A stretch of 64,000 nucleotides of DNA, taken from Manis javanica. Its lineage: Eukaryota > Chordata > Mammalia > Pholidota > Manidae. The stretch covers positions 110,576,173 to 110,640,172 of the forward strand of contig NC_133156.1 of the NCBI RefSeq assembly GCF_040802235.1, written 5' to 3'. The position numbers were made by a program, and so were the translations under genes. A model generated the notes under the pieces. That model did not search any database. It was not told the DNA's origin and saw only the letters and a program-made list of their open reading frames with translations. Positions 12,126-24,750 of the stretch are shown here, piece after piece; the stretch's first letter is position 1; each line of letters begins with the position of its first letter.

Positions 12126-13059
12126 TTGCGGCTGCGCCTGTGGGGGGGCGGGGAAGACCACCTGAGGACACACGGTGTCCCTGCGGTCAAGCCTTCTGCA
12201 GTTTGACATCAACAGTAAATGCACTCTGGTGTTCTCTCGGCATGCCAGTGGAGTGGCCACCTGGCCTAGTGGACTGAGGTCCATCAGTAGGCTCCAACAG
12301 GCCTGTCAGATACTCACAGCTGCTTTGGGTGACAGTCCCTCCCAGTTCAGAGGATGGGGTGCCTCTTATCCCTGAGCTAACTGGAGGTTTGTAGCAGGAG
12401 TCAGCTTTCTCTGCTCTGCCATGTTTAATTGTCACTTCTCTTATCTACTTTTCTATTATACAAGATGGTTGATCTATATGCTGATGTCTCTAATCCTGTT
12501 TCTGTGGATCACTTTTTATTCCTTTATTGATCAAGGGGTATGGGGGAGCTGAGATAGTAAATGTATTTAATATGTCATGTTTAGTGGAAGACCCCCACAG
12601 TTTAACTTCACACACCTATTCCCGATATGGCGGTCACTATCCACATGTGTCTACTTAGATTTAAATTAAAATGAAGTAAAGCTTAAAATTCACTTCCTCC
12701 GTTGTACTAGCCACATTTCAAGTGCTTGACAGTCATATAGAGCTAGTGCTACCGTCTTGGGCCATGCAGATGGTAGGTTTTTCTTCCCACACTCAGAGCT
12801 GCCCACATCAGGAGGTGCTAGCAGGTATGTTCAGGCAGTAACACACTGACACTACATAACTGGCTGTAGTGAATAGTGAAGTGCACACACTTAGCAACCG
12901 ATATTTAATGGTGCAAGGGCTGTATGTAAGCCAGTTGAGGGAAGTTCTGACAAGTGTATGGCCAAAATGGAGATACAGCATTACGAAAGAACTTGTCCCA
13001 TTTCCTGGATTGTGACTAGGAGACAGTCTTCAGCTGTCAGCTATCTGAGGATCTGCTTC
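12126..13059. other. Intergenic, no gene seen
   Basis: A short GC-rich patch at 12125-12185 (cgcctgtgggggggcgggg) has no accompanying exon or promoter elements I can support. The open frames across 12175-12435 lack known motifs. Confidence 0.35.
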
Positions 13060-13370
13060 AGCCTTCAAGGCCAGGGCATGCTTTTCCTGGGCTTTTTTCT
13101 TCTTGAGGTTGTTCCCAGCCAATGACTGAGCCACATAGCAGTATAAAGGGCAAGGCCAATTCTGCCCAACACTGACTCCTCAAATGGGCAGCTTTTGTTC
13201 TGGAATTTCCTGTAAGACTGGCAGAGGCTTTGTCAGGTGTGTGCAATATTCTGTTCCCTCTGCCCAATCCTGCAGCTCTCTTTGTGCATGGGTGTTAGTT
13301 CTTGATAAACCTTTTGCACTCCTAACTCCCCCTAAGCATTTGCCTGCAGGAGAGCCCAACCTGCAGCAGC
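13060..13370 (+). repeat. Possible ancient ERVL-type LTR
   Basis: It has a TATA-like cagtataaaggg near 13139, a gataaaccttttgcactcc segment where a polyadenylation signal would sit, and an end reading gagagcccaacctgcagca. This is the arrangement of old mammalian LTRs of the LTR16/LTR33 type. No target duplication was found and the family is uncertain. Confidence 0.4.
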
Positions 13371-14394
13371 ATGAAACAGAGGTCCTACAAAGTCAGCTGG
13401 GAAGGGATTCAGTGAAAAGATATTGAAAACAATCTGTATAATAAGAATGATATAGATTGTCAACTGTGAGACTATACAAGCTATCACTAAGCTCTTCAGG
13501 TCACATCAGGTATTAGGGAATGTCAGTTTGGTTTACAGAGTTCATAAAGTAAGTTTTTTTTTTTTAGGAAGAAATAGCTAGATCTTTGTTAAATCATTAG
13601 GGTCTCTGGGGAATTAATATCACATTTTATTGCCTTGGAATCTATGTTCTAATGTGTGTTCTGTTGGTTTGGTGCACTGAGGGCATGTTATAAGCTATTT
13701 TGTTAAAACAGATTTCTAATCCAATATGATTTGGTTTTTAAGGTTTGGTTAATTAAAGTCGAAATCAAGCTTCCCAGGTAGATAAGCAAATGACCATATA
13801 TAGTTCTTCTTGGTCTCCAAATCACCTTTGTTTTTCAAAGAGTATTTTTTCCCTTCTGAAATCACTGTCAAGGAACAATGCGCACTTTACAACTGAAGAT
13901 ACATAGCTCATTCTTCTGGTTTTCCATCAAGATTTTTTTTGTAATATGGTTATCAAGTAGGGCTTAGAATCTTGGTTATTTTCAAAGACTTTCAAGGGCA
14001 CATACAAGTTCCTGTATGCAGGATGAAGTAATTCTAATGTATCATCCGTCGGAAGGTTCAAAACCACCCTGAACTTTACATAACTAAAATATGTTCAGAT
14101 ATTCTATATGGAACAGAAAAAAACTAATGGATTTCAAGAAGTTGTAGAGAGTAGACTGATCAGACTATGAGAAGCAGATAAATAAAACTTACTAGAAAAC
14201 TCAGTTAAATGTTGAAGAAAATACCATTCATATTTAGACTGATTGGCCTGGAACAATATTAGAACCAAATGAAAGTTTATGGACAAGGAAGCAAACGTAA
14301 TGAAAGGAAGAAGTCTGAAGAAACAGTTAATATTGATGTGATCAAAAGGAGACCAAAAGTATAATAAAGGAGCAGCAATATTTAGATTGCTGAG
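13371..14394. other. Intergenic, no gene seen
   Basis: No coding or RNA feature found. The minus-strand frame at 14134-14406 has no recognisable motif and partly overlaps an L1 relic. Confidence 0.35.
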
Positions 14395-14830
14395 AGGTGG
14401 AAACAACCCAAAGGTCCATCAACGGGTGAATGGATGAACAAAGTGTGGTATAACCATATAGTGGCATATTAGCCATAAAAGAATGTACATGCTACAACAT
14501 GGATGTAACTTGATAACACTATGCAAAGTGAAAAGTGTCACAAAAGACCATATACTATTTGATCTCATTCATATGAAAGTCCAGGATAGAGAAATCTGTA
14601 GAGACAGACAGAAAGTAGATTAGTGGTTTCCTAGGGGTGGGAGTAGGGCTGGAGAGTGATAGTTGAAAGGTTCAGGGTTTCTTTTAGAGGTGATAAATGT
14701 TTTAAGATAAATATGGTGATAGTTGGACAAATCTGTAAATAAACCAAAAATTACTGAATTGCAGAGTTCAAATGGATGAACTGTATATGAATTATAGCTC
14801 AAGGTTATCTTTTTAAAATATAAATAAGGG
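14395..14830 (+). repeat. Old L1 3' end (L1M type)
   Basis: The sequence aacaacccaaaggtccatca...tgaatggatgaacaaag...agccataaaagaatg is the terminal ORF2 and 3' UTR segment common to L1M elements. It continues to aattatagctcaaggttatct and an A-rich end near 14825. It is heavily decayed and 5'-truncated. Confidence 0.75.
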
Positions 14831-15039
14831 AAGAAAACATACTCAAATGCCAGATGAAAAGTAATGAACCATATAAACAGAATTGGAGAGAACCCTGGGG
14901 TTGCATCACTAAGTTTTAATTAAATTGTTTCTTAAGTTGAGAATTTGTCCCTACTTTTCTGTTTCCTTAAGGATTAGTAAATTGTTCTTGTCTTCATATT
15001 TCCATGGAAATATTTGCTTATTCTGCTTATCCTCAGAGC

Positions 15040-15535
15040 AGTGTGTTAAACTGAATAATGCCTTCAAAGATATCAGGTCCTAATCCCTGGAATTTGCGAA
15101 TATTACCTTCCATAGCAGAATGACTATGTAGATGTGATAAACTAAGGATACTGACATGGGGAGATTATCATGGATCATCCAGGTGGGTTCTAAAAGCCAT
15201 CACAATTATCCTTGCAAAAGGGAAGCAGAGATTAAGTACAGATGAGGAGAAGGCAATGTGACCTCAGAGGCAAAGACTGGAGCGATGTGGCCACCAGCCA
15301 AGGAATGAACAACTAAGGGAAGCTGACCACAGACAACCAATGAATGCTGGAGGAGCGGAGGAAGGAATTCTCCCTTGGGCCCTCCAGCAGGAACCAGCCC
15401 TGCCAACACTTTGATTTTTAGCTCCATAAGACTCAAGACTTCCCGCTTGCAGAGCTGTAAGAGAATAAGTTTATGTATTAAGTCATTAACTTCGTGGCAG
15501 TTTGTTACAGTGGCAATAGGAAACTAAGGCAGTTA
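15040..15535 (+). repeat. MLT1-like MaLR LTR
   Basis: It starts ttaaactgaataatgccttc. It passes through agatatcaggtcctaatccc, gatgtgataaactaaggata, aggtgggttctaaaagccat and ccctgccaacactttgattt, and ends at tggcaataggaaactaagg. The order of blocks is that of an MLT1 LTR in plus orientation, about 490 bp long. Confidence 0.75.
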
Positions 15536-16549
15536 GCAGTGCTGTACTGTGTCTAAGATTAAATGATCCTGGGAGGTACTGAGAGAGATAAATCTTATTT
15601 ACATATGATATTTGGGGCTTGAATATTTGGTTGCTTGTGAGGTCTAGTTACCTTTCTCTGTTATATTATTATAACAGTTTAAGTGATGATTCTCCATTTT
15701 ACATGTCTTACCTTGCTTTAATACTCCAAGATCTAAAATCCTATTTGGAAGAGGTGAGTTATTTGTTTTGGGACAAGTCCTTGCTCCCCTAAACAGGAGA
15801 ATAGATTTCTGGGTCTCAAAGGATCCTTGGTCACCTAGTGGTTAGTTTATCTTTATTCTATAGCTGAGTCACCAGACACCTGGAAGGAATAGGTGACCTG
15901 CCAAAGCTCATCTGGTTAGGCAGTGGCAAATGTTCATTATGACTGCCATGCCACTGATCTTTAAAAACTAGACATATGGGACTTTAACTTGTTGGAGAGA
16001 GAAGAAGTTTAAACTGACATGGACATGTTTTGGATTTAGTTTTCTAGTGCCATTAGTTAGCCATTACAGCTAGGGTCCCTCTGGAGCAGAAAATCCTACT
16101 CTTAATTCAAACCTTCAACCTCATTCTGACCTCTTCTTCCATTTATGAATCAAGTTCTGTTAGCTTCATGTGGGGCCTCCCAGTCTGGTGAGGTTCATCT
16201 TCTAGGATGGTGGAACTTTGTTTAGGAAGCACAGAAGGTGACTGGGGTAACTCAGAGGTGAGGGATCAAGATAACCACTTAGAACAAAAAAGGCAGGGCT
16301 CAGAAGAGAAGTTTACGGTCACAGATTATTGGAGGCAGAATTGAGCAAAGTGCCTGATGAACTCTGCAGAATTTAGTGTCTGGACACCTACTTTTGAGAA
16401 AAAGCAGTGTCCATGGTTTGTTCTAATGAAACATTCTATCTCTCAGCTATTAAGGAATAATATATTCAGTCAAAGCAAGAATGAAGCAAGATAAGCACTC
16501 CCTACCTTCAAGGTGGGGTGGGGAGAAGACAATAAGCTAATACAAAAAT

Positions 16550-16930
16550 GAATATTACAAGTGCTCATATCCTTTGCACCAGTAACTTCATTTCTAGGAG
16601 TCCTTAGGATAATGAGATGTGAACAGTTTTATAAGCAAACATTCACTGCAATACTTATAATATCTAATAGTGGATTTGTTAATAGTACATTTTATACAAT
16701 AGAACTTTATATAGCCATGAAACATTTATGAAGTTTCATGATATGGAGTTTACATATTGAATGTAAGTGATACAAAACTAGTAAAGGCAGTGTTCTTCCA
16801 AAAGTTATAATATATATCAAACAACAAAAAAGGAGATGGAAATGGCTACTAATATGTTGGTTTTTCTGGATGGAAGAATTTGGGAGACCAAGTTGCAAAT
16901 ACACTTTTTTGTTTTTGTTTTCTACAAATG
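16550..16930 (+). repeat. Ancient L1/HAL1-type 3' fragment
   Basis: The blocks atcctttgcaccagtaacttcatttctagg and aacattcactgcaatacttataatatctaatag resemble L1M/HAL1 late ORF2 sequence. Further decayed copy follows to an A/T-rich end. Confidence 0.55.
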
Positions 16931-18955
16931 ACACTTAAACCAAAAATTTTCCTTTAAATCTCCTTGTTTTTGACAAGCAACAGTGATGGCCTCTTTCCTC
17001 CAAACCTGTGTAGTAATGCAATTGCCTCATGAGTTGATACATACTCTCTTATCCGAAGAGAGGATCATTCTTTTTATTGAGAACAAAGGCAGGCTACATG
17101 AATAATATCATATCTTATTCAAGACTGCAGTCTGTTACTTGGCATATGGTGGGGTAGGATGAATGAATGCATTCTCTGTATTCTTTTTAAAATGATGTAT
17201 TGGGGTGATTAATGCTATTGTTACCAATTATCAGTTAAAACTGCAGCTTAATGTTAGGGGGTAGCTTATTTTCTGTTCATACAAACATAAGTTAGCCTTT
17301 TTCCTTTGCCCAAGGTGGACACTAACATCCTAGATTAACACCTAGTTGGAAAAAATGTGCTCCATACGGAGTTTGGAAGCTTCAGGTTTTGGTTTTTTTT
17401 TTTTAAGGATTTTTTCCCCCAAAAGGCAGCATGATTCTTTTAATACATCAAATAAGGTTTTCCTTGGTGCCCATCATAGTGAATGTGCATATGGTGTGGA
17501 ATAGGGTGAATAATACGGAGTAGCCTTTGGAACTTTAACTTGAAGAAATTCTTCTTCCTGCTTTGAGCCCAATTACTCATTCCAACAGGTAGTATGAACC
17601 ATGTTTCACCTAATGACCTTCCATTCAGGATTCTTTTTCTCCAACGTTAGCTTTTAAAGGAAAGGCAGAAGCCAACTACTGCTCCTGGGAAGTCATCTTC
17701 CCATGCTTAGAAACTCACAGGCCTCTCAAGAGTCTGACTTGGCAGTAGTCCAGACTCAGTTATCATGAAGACCATGGACGAAAGGTATCTCTTTGCTAAC
17801 TCAAGCCCTCCATCTTATTTTCAATATGCTCATTCATGGAGAGAAGGCAGAAAAAAACCCCCGAACAGTGAGTTGTCTATTTTTGCTAGTGAATTTGAGA
17901 GGCCTTCAACTTCTGCAGTTAATTTCAACCAATTGTGCTGTAGGGTTATGGAAGTTCATCACCTCCAGAATCCAGGTCAGAATCTACGTGTGCTTGCCTT
18001 AACAGAATGTCAAAAACAGTGAAAACTGGATATAATGGCTTAATGTTGTTGAGTCTAGTTAGCTCCTACATAGGCAAAAAAAGTCATTGAAATTACTTCA
18101 CAAGTATATTTACACACAACCTTGTCCGTAAATTGGATTAACAAAGCCAAGCTCTGTACTGTATGTTGTCTTTTATTTTAGTTCCTTCAAAAAAAACCCT
18201 CTAGCCATGGGAACTGTCATTTTTTCAGCTAAGGAAACAGGTTTAGAATGAAGATAGGACACCTCAAATCCTGTGGTTCACCAATCTGGAGTTCCTAAGG
18301 GTCTGCATTCCCTTCTGAGTTGTCTGCATATTGAAGGTGAATTCCTCTGTTATCTAGTAGAACGGTTTTGGCAGCCCCAGGTAAATTTATTGTATGGAAG
18401 ATCAGTCCTGAGGATACAAGAAAAGGAGTCAAGTTAGGGGGAAAATAAAAATATGACCCCTAAGACATTTATACAATCAGTTGCTTCAGAAAGACTTCAG
18501 TTGAAATTTCACCCTTGAATTTATGGAAGTCCTAATAATTAAACCAGGGCAGTCCCCTCATTCTCAAACTGGGGAGCGGGGGAAGTGGCACTCAAGTCAC
18601 AGGAGCCTAAATGGTGTCTCAGGCATTGTGTGGTTCAGAGCCTGAAATCTTCAAAACAACAAAACTCCCCAAACTGAATGTCCTTATCCAGTTTATCTCA
18701 TTCAGGCGATAGGGAAACCCCAGTATCAGTTTCCGAGTAGTCTTTACAAGGAAATGCACAAATCTCAAGGGCATTTACTTACACTTACCTCTTGCAATGA
18801 CACTGGGTCACAAGCTGCTTCTGCAGCTCATTTTCTTCAGGTGTGGTGGATTTGCGCACAGTGTGCTTGGACCCAAAACATGCAAAGCGCTGAACAGTTG
18901 CTGCTTCCCAAGAGTGTTTGGGGTCTACAACAGACTATACCGAATGCTTGAACTT
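16931..18955. other. ARL15-proximal upstream flank, no gene seen
   Basis: There are no supported exons. Open frames at 17765-18022 and 18754-18951 have no recognisable domain. This stretch might hold enhancers or a divergent non-coding transcript, but the sequence alone shows neither. Confidence 0.35.
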
Positions 18956-19717
18956 TTTCTTTTCCTTTGACGTGATGGAGAGCAAATTCTCCGGGGACAA
19001 TCTAGCGTTCCTAAGAAGGCGCCTCCTGGGTTCCTCTAGCCATGTCCGGGGTTCCGTACCCCAGCGGACACTAAGCTGGATTGTCCAGCTCCGCAGCTTC
19101 ACCCACTGGAGGAGGGGAGGCACCGCCCCCGAGTCACAGGCCGGCCAGCTCAGAGAGCTCGCTTACACGCTTCCAGCGTCCCCACGGTGCCGCCCCGAGG
19201 CCGCAGAGCCTTCACGAAATCTCTCCGGAGAGAAGCAGTGAGTGGCGGCGGCTACCACGCCTCGCATTTCACTGTTAGCATCCTACTGAGAGGTGGGAGG
19301 GAACACCAAAGCTCTGTCACTAGAGTGTAGTTCTGCTTTCCTTTACCCAACTGGGAGGGCGCAGAAGCTAACAGAGCTCGCGCGGCGGCAGCACCGGTCG
19401 ATTTTCCGCCGAGTCCGGCTCGCTCTTCCGCCTGCCCCGCCCCCGGCCCGCCCCTCCGCCAGGCCCACAGGAACCCGCCGCCGCGCCTCTCCCGCGCTTC
19501 TCTCCGTCCGTCCGCGGGGGCCTACCTTTTATAGGCGCCGCCGCCAATGAGCGCCCTCCTTTCCTTCTGCCCGCCCGCCGGGCCAATCGCCGCGCCCCTT
19601 GTGTAATCTTCGGCTCCTCGGCTGCTCTCGGCTATTTTCGTTGTTGCTGGATATTTCAGGGGCTGCTCGCTTGCAGCCAGAGACGCTGCTTTTTTTCCGG
19701 GTTCGGAGCTGTTCCGG

Positions 19718-19726
19718 ATGCTTTAG
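19718..19726 (+). promoter_or_regulatory. ARL15: Minimal upstream ORF (Met-Leu-stop) in ARL15 leader
   Basis: The leader contains ATG CTT TAG, ending 8 nt before the main ATG at 19735 and out of frame with it. Such minimal uORFs can lower initiation at the main start or make it depend on leaky scanning and reinitiation. Its use depends on the true transcription start lying upstream of 19718, which I infer but cannot see. Confidence 0.55.
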
Positions 19727-19734
19727 GCTGCCGG

Positions 19735-19782
19735 ATGTCTGATCTCCGGATAACTGAGGCGTTTCTGTACATGGATTATCTG
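19735..19782 (+). CDS. ARL15: ARL15 first coding exon (partial gene)
   Basis: The 16 codons translate to MSDLRITEAFLYMDYL, which I recognise as the N-terminus of ARL15, an ARF-like small GTPase of about 200 residues. The family member acts at Golgi and endosomal membranes and has been linked to magnesium-transporter (CNNM) regulation and adipokine traits. The exon ends in phase 0 after codon 16 at CTG|GTAGGT, a good splice donor. The GTP-binding P-loop and switch regions lie in later exons, outside the window. Unlike classical ARFs there is no glycine at position 2 for myristoylation. The start context is weak (C at -3, T at +4); the next in-frame ATG is codon 13. Overlapping minus-strand and other-frame open frames in the CpG island are compositional shadows. 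Confidence 0.9.
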
Positions 19783-20115
19783 GTAGGTGCAGGGCAGGGG
19801 TGGCGTGTCGCCTGTCGGACACCGGCGTGCCCGGTGTGCCTCCGCCTGGAGGTTCAGCTTTGCTTTCTTTCTTTGGGATGGGATGCCTTTGGGGCTCTTT
19901 CCCCCGCAGCGCGCTCTAGAGCTGTGCCGGGACTCGGAGGGGCGGGCGGCGGGGCCGCAGCGCTCGCGGCTGGTAAAACTGACAGGTAAAGGTGCGGCCC
20001 GTGCCAGCCTCGCTGCGGGGCGAGGGGCTCGCTGGGCTGCCGGAGAAACGGGGCCGCTCGGCGGGGCGTCCCCTGCCCACCGCCGGGTGCTTTGCTTCCC
20101 TCTGAGCTCCCCGCA

Positions 20116-23100
20116 AAGGACTTTTCTTTCCGGGGAAGCCAGAGTTTCCCGTTTTCTCTTTAGCAGAACTCCAGGTACTATTAAAGAGCTATAACCAGAA
20201 TGGCTCGCTAAGTGCCCGGCAGCCCTGGTCATTTGGTTGTTATTAGATCTCTAAAGCTCTGACCTCGGTCGCGGTGAGGGTTTAAAAGCACATTACCATA
20301 AACTAGTCAGGACTACACTACACTGCAGTCTGACCAGAACTGGACTGGGTAGGGGCCGGCATTGCCCTGCCGTGCCTGTCACGGGTGCACACTGCTTTTG
20401 CCCTGTGCACGGACTGGATCCCAGCTATGCTTTTAGGCCAGGCTTGAAGTTCAGATGGGAAAAGTGTCAGCATAATGCTGTGACTGAACGTTATCTTAAA
20501 AATAGACTTGAGTGTTTTTTGTGAAATTATGCAAGTATCGTGTATTGTTCCAGGAATTGTGTATTTCCCCAGAGATGCACGTTGGTGTTCACGGGGGTTC
20601 TCACTAATAATCAGCTGCGTTCGACCTTACACAATGACAAGGTTTACCTTGTTAGCCGGAACCGCTATTGCAGTGCAGAGTTGAAGTATGTGGTTAAAAG
20701 CATTGACCCTCCTGTCATCGTGTTGGACACATGCAGTTGATTCGACTGTAATTGGCCTGGCAAAGATTTGCCTGTGCCTTCTAGGAATTACACTTAATGC
20801 TGTACTAAGATTGTCAATCCTTTCATGATCAAGAAACTCTGGACAAACAGTGGTTTTGTAATGTTATATTGTATTTGAGCTTATTCTAGTTTATGTGAAG
20901 TAAATGTTCTCCCTAAAGTTTCATTTTTTGATGATCTTGTGGGGAAGGGTGGTGATTAGAGTTAATGCATGACCTTGTGAATGGAGCAGAGTAAAATAAG
21001 AGTTCAGATTCTGTTCATTTGTTTATGTCAGTAACTTCCTCTGTCTTGGTGATAAAGAGACATTATGTTATCCACACTGGAGCCAGCTAAGGGGGTTATC
21101 TGATTATAAGCATTCTTTAAAATGCAATTGTCATGTGGATGAAGAGAGTTGTCAAATGCTTCTTAAATATTTCCTAAATTAAATAACTGATTATTTTGTA
21201 GTTGTTCTTATATAATACAGGACTGTAGTTTTGTCTTGCAGTCTGCCCAAGTAAAAGCCAAAGTTTGTTGAGGATAATTGCTTAATAAAAAAGGGTGACA
21301 TTACCTATACTATTGAAAGGCAATTTTCTATACTTAAATAGTTTTTATAAAGAAAGTTAAGTGGTTCTGATTATTTTATTATTTATTTACTTCATGAGTT
21401 TTAAGTGTGCAAACTGCATCACAAAGCTGTTTTTCAGGTCCTAAACCCAACAAAAAGCATTTAGTGAAAGCAAAATTAAACTCTGGTTAATTATTTAGGT
21501 TAATTTCTAGATGAAGAGTCTCAGGATGGCTGAATGAATGTGGGTGAAGTTCTAGGTTACTTTTAAGAGCAGATTAATATGTTAATTTACCAACAGTTGT
21601 GTCAAAATTAATGAGCTCCAAATTTGACAGGATTTTTTTTTTACCTGCCACAACCCTCCCCCATACACACATCCTTGCATTAGTATACAAATATTTTGAA
21701 CTTTACGCTTTTTTTTTCAAACTCACAATTGTCATAAAAATCATTAGCTAATTAGTAGAGATGAGAAAAAAAATCTTGAAGTAGGGTACTCTTTATGGTA
21801 TCGGCCACTATCTCCTGTGAAAAGATTTAAGCAAATACTAAAGTCCATTTTTTTTACTGAAACTGGGCTGGAAAAAGAACAGACCTTCCTGAGGTGGTCT
21901 GTCCTGTTTACTTTTTGTTTATCAGCTCAGAAGGTGATGTGCCTCGCATCCTATCTTTCCTCTTTCATTATTGCCTTGCAGATTGACTAGTTTGCTTATA
22001 TGTAATCTTTATATACTGTTTATTAAAAACCAATTTCTGAAAAATGAAATATTTGGCGACTGTGTCTGGGATCTTATTTTTAAAATAAATCAATTCCTGA
22101 GTTCGTTCTCTTAGCTTCTGGAGAAAAAATTTTCCTTTCATTCCGAGTCTGACTCTTCAGATTTTGCTGAGCTTGTGCACTTCACAGGAACCATGGTGTG
22201 TGCCTTTTCTTTTTTTAATCGGTGTTTGACTTTCTTGCTGTTGCTGTTGGAAGCTGGAAGAGGGAGCTGTGTGTATTGTCCATTGTTCTTGGGACTGGAT
22301 GTCATCACTTAACCTTTTTTATTTGGAGGAGAGTGAAAAGGAAGAGAAATGAGAGAAAGGTGAGGTGCTATTTTTAACAGCTTTTAATAGCATTGTTGAT
22401 ATTAAAACAGATGATGAAGCTCTGACTTTAGAGGCTGCTGCCTATTTCTGAGCTGAAAAGAAATGCTGTATCAATTAGGTGCCAGGTAAGGCAATGGATA
22501 GGGACAGTGCCTTAATACTTAAGACAGGGTTTTCATTGATTTCAGGTTAGGGAAATAGGGTAAGTTACTAATGCTAAATAATGTGTACCACCCAGTGCCC
22601 GATATTTGTTGAATTGAATGAATATGAGACAAAAGGGACAGTCCGATTTACCTGCCAGTTCTAGACTGAGACAAGATAAAATCTGTTTGGATTAGGTGTT
22701 TTGTTCTGGGGAATGCAGAAATGTATCCTTTTCTCTTAACTTTAAGATTATCAAGATATAATTTATTTTACCCTGGTCGCAGTTTAAATAGGAAAATCTC
22801 AGTTTTCCAGTTGAAAAGGGAATTGGCTTTGGAGGCCACACACCTTTTTCCCATTTTTGTAGGGGCTTCAAGGGTCCTGTTCACACCTGTGAAATGTGAC
22901 TAAAGATTTTGCTTCTGTTCCAACAGGCTGTACCGGCATCTTTCTATTTCTGCTGACAGGTACAACTACTAAGACCATGGGCAGAACTTTTTGAATAAGA
23001 TAGGAGAAAATAGTAAAGTTACAATGAAAGAGAAAAAAATGTCTACCAGGTTTTCCTGGGAGATTGGACAAGATCAACTTCTAGATTCATTTCAGTTACA

Positions 23101-24599
23101 CTTTTTTTCTGTCCTGACTCATGTTGATTGGTATGAATTTCACTGTTTTCTCCTTCTGCCATCAAAACAGCAGCAGTAAAATTTATTATGTTTGTGTAAT
23201 GCCCATGATGATTAAATGAGTCAGTGGAGGGAAATTGATTTATAAACAGCACATGCTTTTCAGATGTAGAATGTTAATGTATTGTGATTATGTTGATGAT
23301 GTTTGTTATTCTGTTACCTCCTGTGGAAGGTATCAGACTGCTACTGCTCAATGGTAAATAGTGGACTACCTTTTAAACTAGTCTCAGTATCTGGAAAGAT
23401 TTGGAGTGGTGATCAGCAAGCAGGAAGTCACAAAACTCTTGAGGATTGTTTTATGCCTACAAAAATAAAACCACATTCTGATATTATCATTAATCCATTC
23501 AACAAACATTTATGGAACCCCTGCTTTGTACATGGCCCTGAGAGTCAAAGGGGATGAGCCCCCAGCTGGGATCCCCTTGGCTGCAGGATTGGCCGGCGTG
23601 TGGCTCTAGCGGAGCCTGTGGCAGGACAGGATGGATAAGGCACAGAGAGGAGAGGCAACTTCTCAAGTGTTCCTTGGTTTTCTAGTAGGTTTCTCTCTTA
23701 TTTTATATGTGTTTGTTTCTTTTACTATGAACTAAAATGCTTTAGACCTGAAAATGTGAAAAATAAAACTGCTTGATTAGGCTTGGGTGCTAATTGTTAG
23801 TGATCATTGCACTTGTATATTGCATTTGGAATTTAGTAAGGCCAGGGTTCTAGATTTCTCCCGTGAATGGATTGGTGAACCTGGCTTAGTTTCTTGGTCA
23901 CAGGCTGTAGTTGTAGCTGCCATTATGTGTCAGTGTAGAGGATCAGTTGAGAGACAGCAGATGGATCAGCATAAATACATCATTATTTTGCAGGTCATAA
24001 ACCAACTAACCAACTAGCCATGAAAAGAAACTCATGGTATGCTACAATGGACAGCGCCTGTAGGTACTATTGAATGGGCTCATTTAGAATGTCAGAGAGT
24101 GAAGGCACATTTGTGATTTATGCCACCATGTTCAGTTATCCTGTAAGTGTGCTGTTTTTAACCCTGAATGGCTATGAACATTGAAAATTTTATGCTCTGA
24201 CTATGATCAAACTGGTTATAAAGTAACAGTATAGGCCAAACATTTTTTAGTCTAAACTGCAACTGCATTAATCCCATAAATATTTCTTTATTGATAAATC
24301 ATAAGATAAAAATAATGCAAACATAATAAACAGATCTATCACCTATGGAGTTCTCATAGCAAAAAAGTTTTGAGAGTATCCATACTATTAGGCGGGAATT
24401 TTGGTATAAAGGAGTTAGCTTGGTTCTCCAGCTTCCACGGCTCGAGTCTTGCACTGTGTGTCCTGGGAGAGGACACACAGGGGACATGATTCATGCGCTC
24501 TGGGAGCTTACTGCATTCTGAAGGATGCCTAAGCCATGTACTTACTAGCATGCTGGGGCATGAGAAGAGTTAAGCATAGGAGTTGTGAGGGTAAACTTA
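20116..24599. other. Intron 1, unique-looking 5' part
   Basis: I see no repeat larger than short A/T tracts and no exon. The first few kilobases of such introns often carry regulatory elements, and the lack of recent insertions here contrasts with 30-60 kb. Open frames are short and featureless. Confidence 0.4.
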
Positions 24600-24750
24600 G
24601 TTAATATTTATTGAGTACTTACTGTGTGCGATACAACATTGTAAGTGCTTTCCAGGCATAATGGCCTTAAACCGAGGCTTGAAGAGATTAACTTCCCCAA
24701 GCTCAGATAGCTAGCAAGTAGTAGAGTTGGGGTCCTGGCTGGAAAGCCCT
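24600..24750 (-). repeat. MIR SINE
   Basis: The blocks tatttattgagtacttactg, gtaagtgctttccaggcataatggcc and agctcagatagctagcaagtagtagag fit MIR in minus orientation. Confidence 0.7.

Larger units (their letters stand above)
18960..20115 (+). promoter_or_regulatory. ARL15: CpG-rich ARL15 promoter region
   Basis: GC content and CpG density rise sharply here compared with the AT-rich surroundings, with peaks at 19370-19600 and 19890-20100. GC boxes (ccccgccccc, cccgcccctcc) lie at about 19435-19456. There are two CCAAT boxes, at 19544-19548 (ccgccaatgagc) and 19583-19587 (gggccaatcgcc). The gene's start codon follows about 150 bp downstream of the second one, so transcription probably starts near 19600-19700. 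A TATA-like ttttatagg at 19527-19535 lies upstream of both CCAAT boxes and is unlikely to be the core element. CpG-island promoters of this kind are usually broadly expressed and may fire in both directions. Confidence 0.8.

Noticed and set aside
17765-18022. The 85-codon plus-strand frame as an upstream gene
   Set aside because: It has no recognisable domain, no CpG support, and an overlapping alternative frame of similar length, consistent with chance.
19293-20232. Several overlapping open frames on both strands of the CpG island, up to 169 codons
   Set aside because: GC-rich DNA lacks stop codons by composition. The translations are arginine/proline/alanine-rich with no domain, and only the 16-codon ARL15 exon has a recognisable product and a splice donor.
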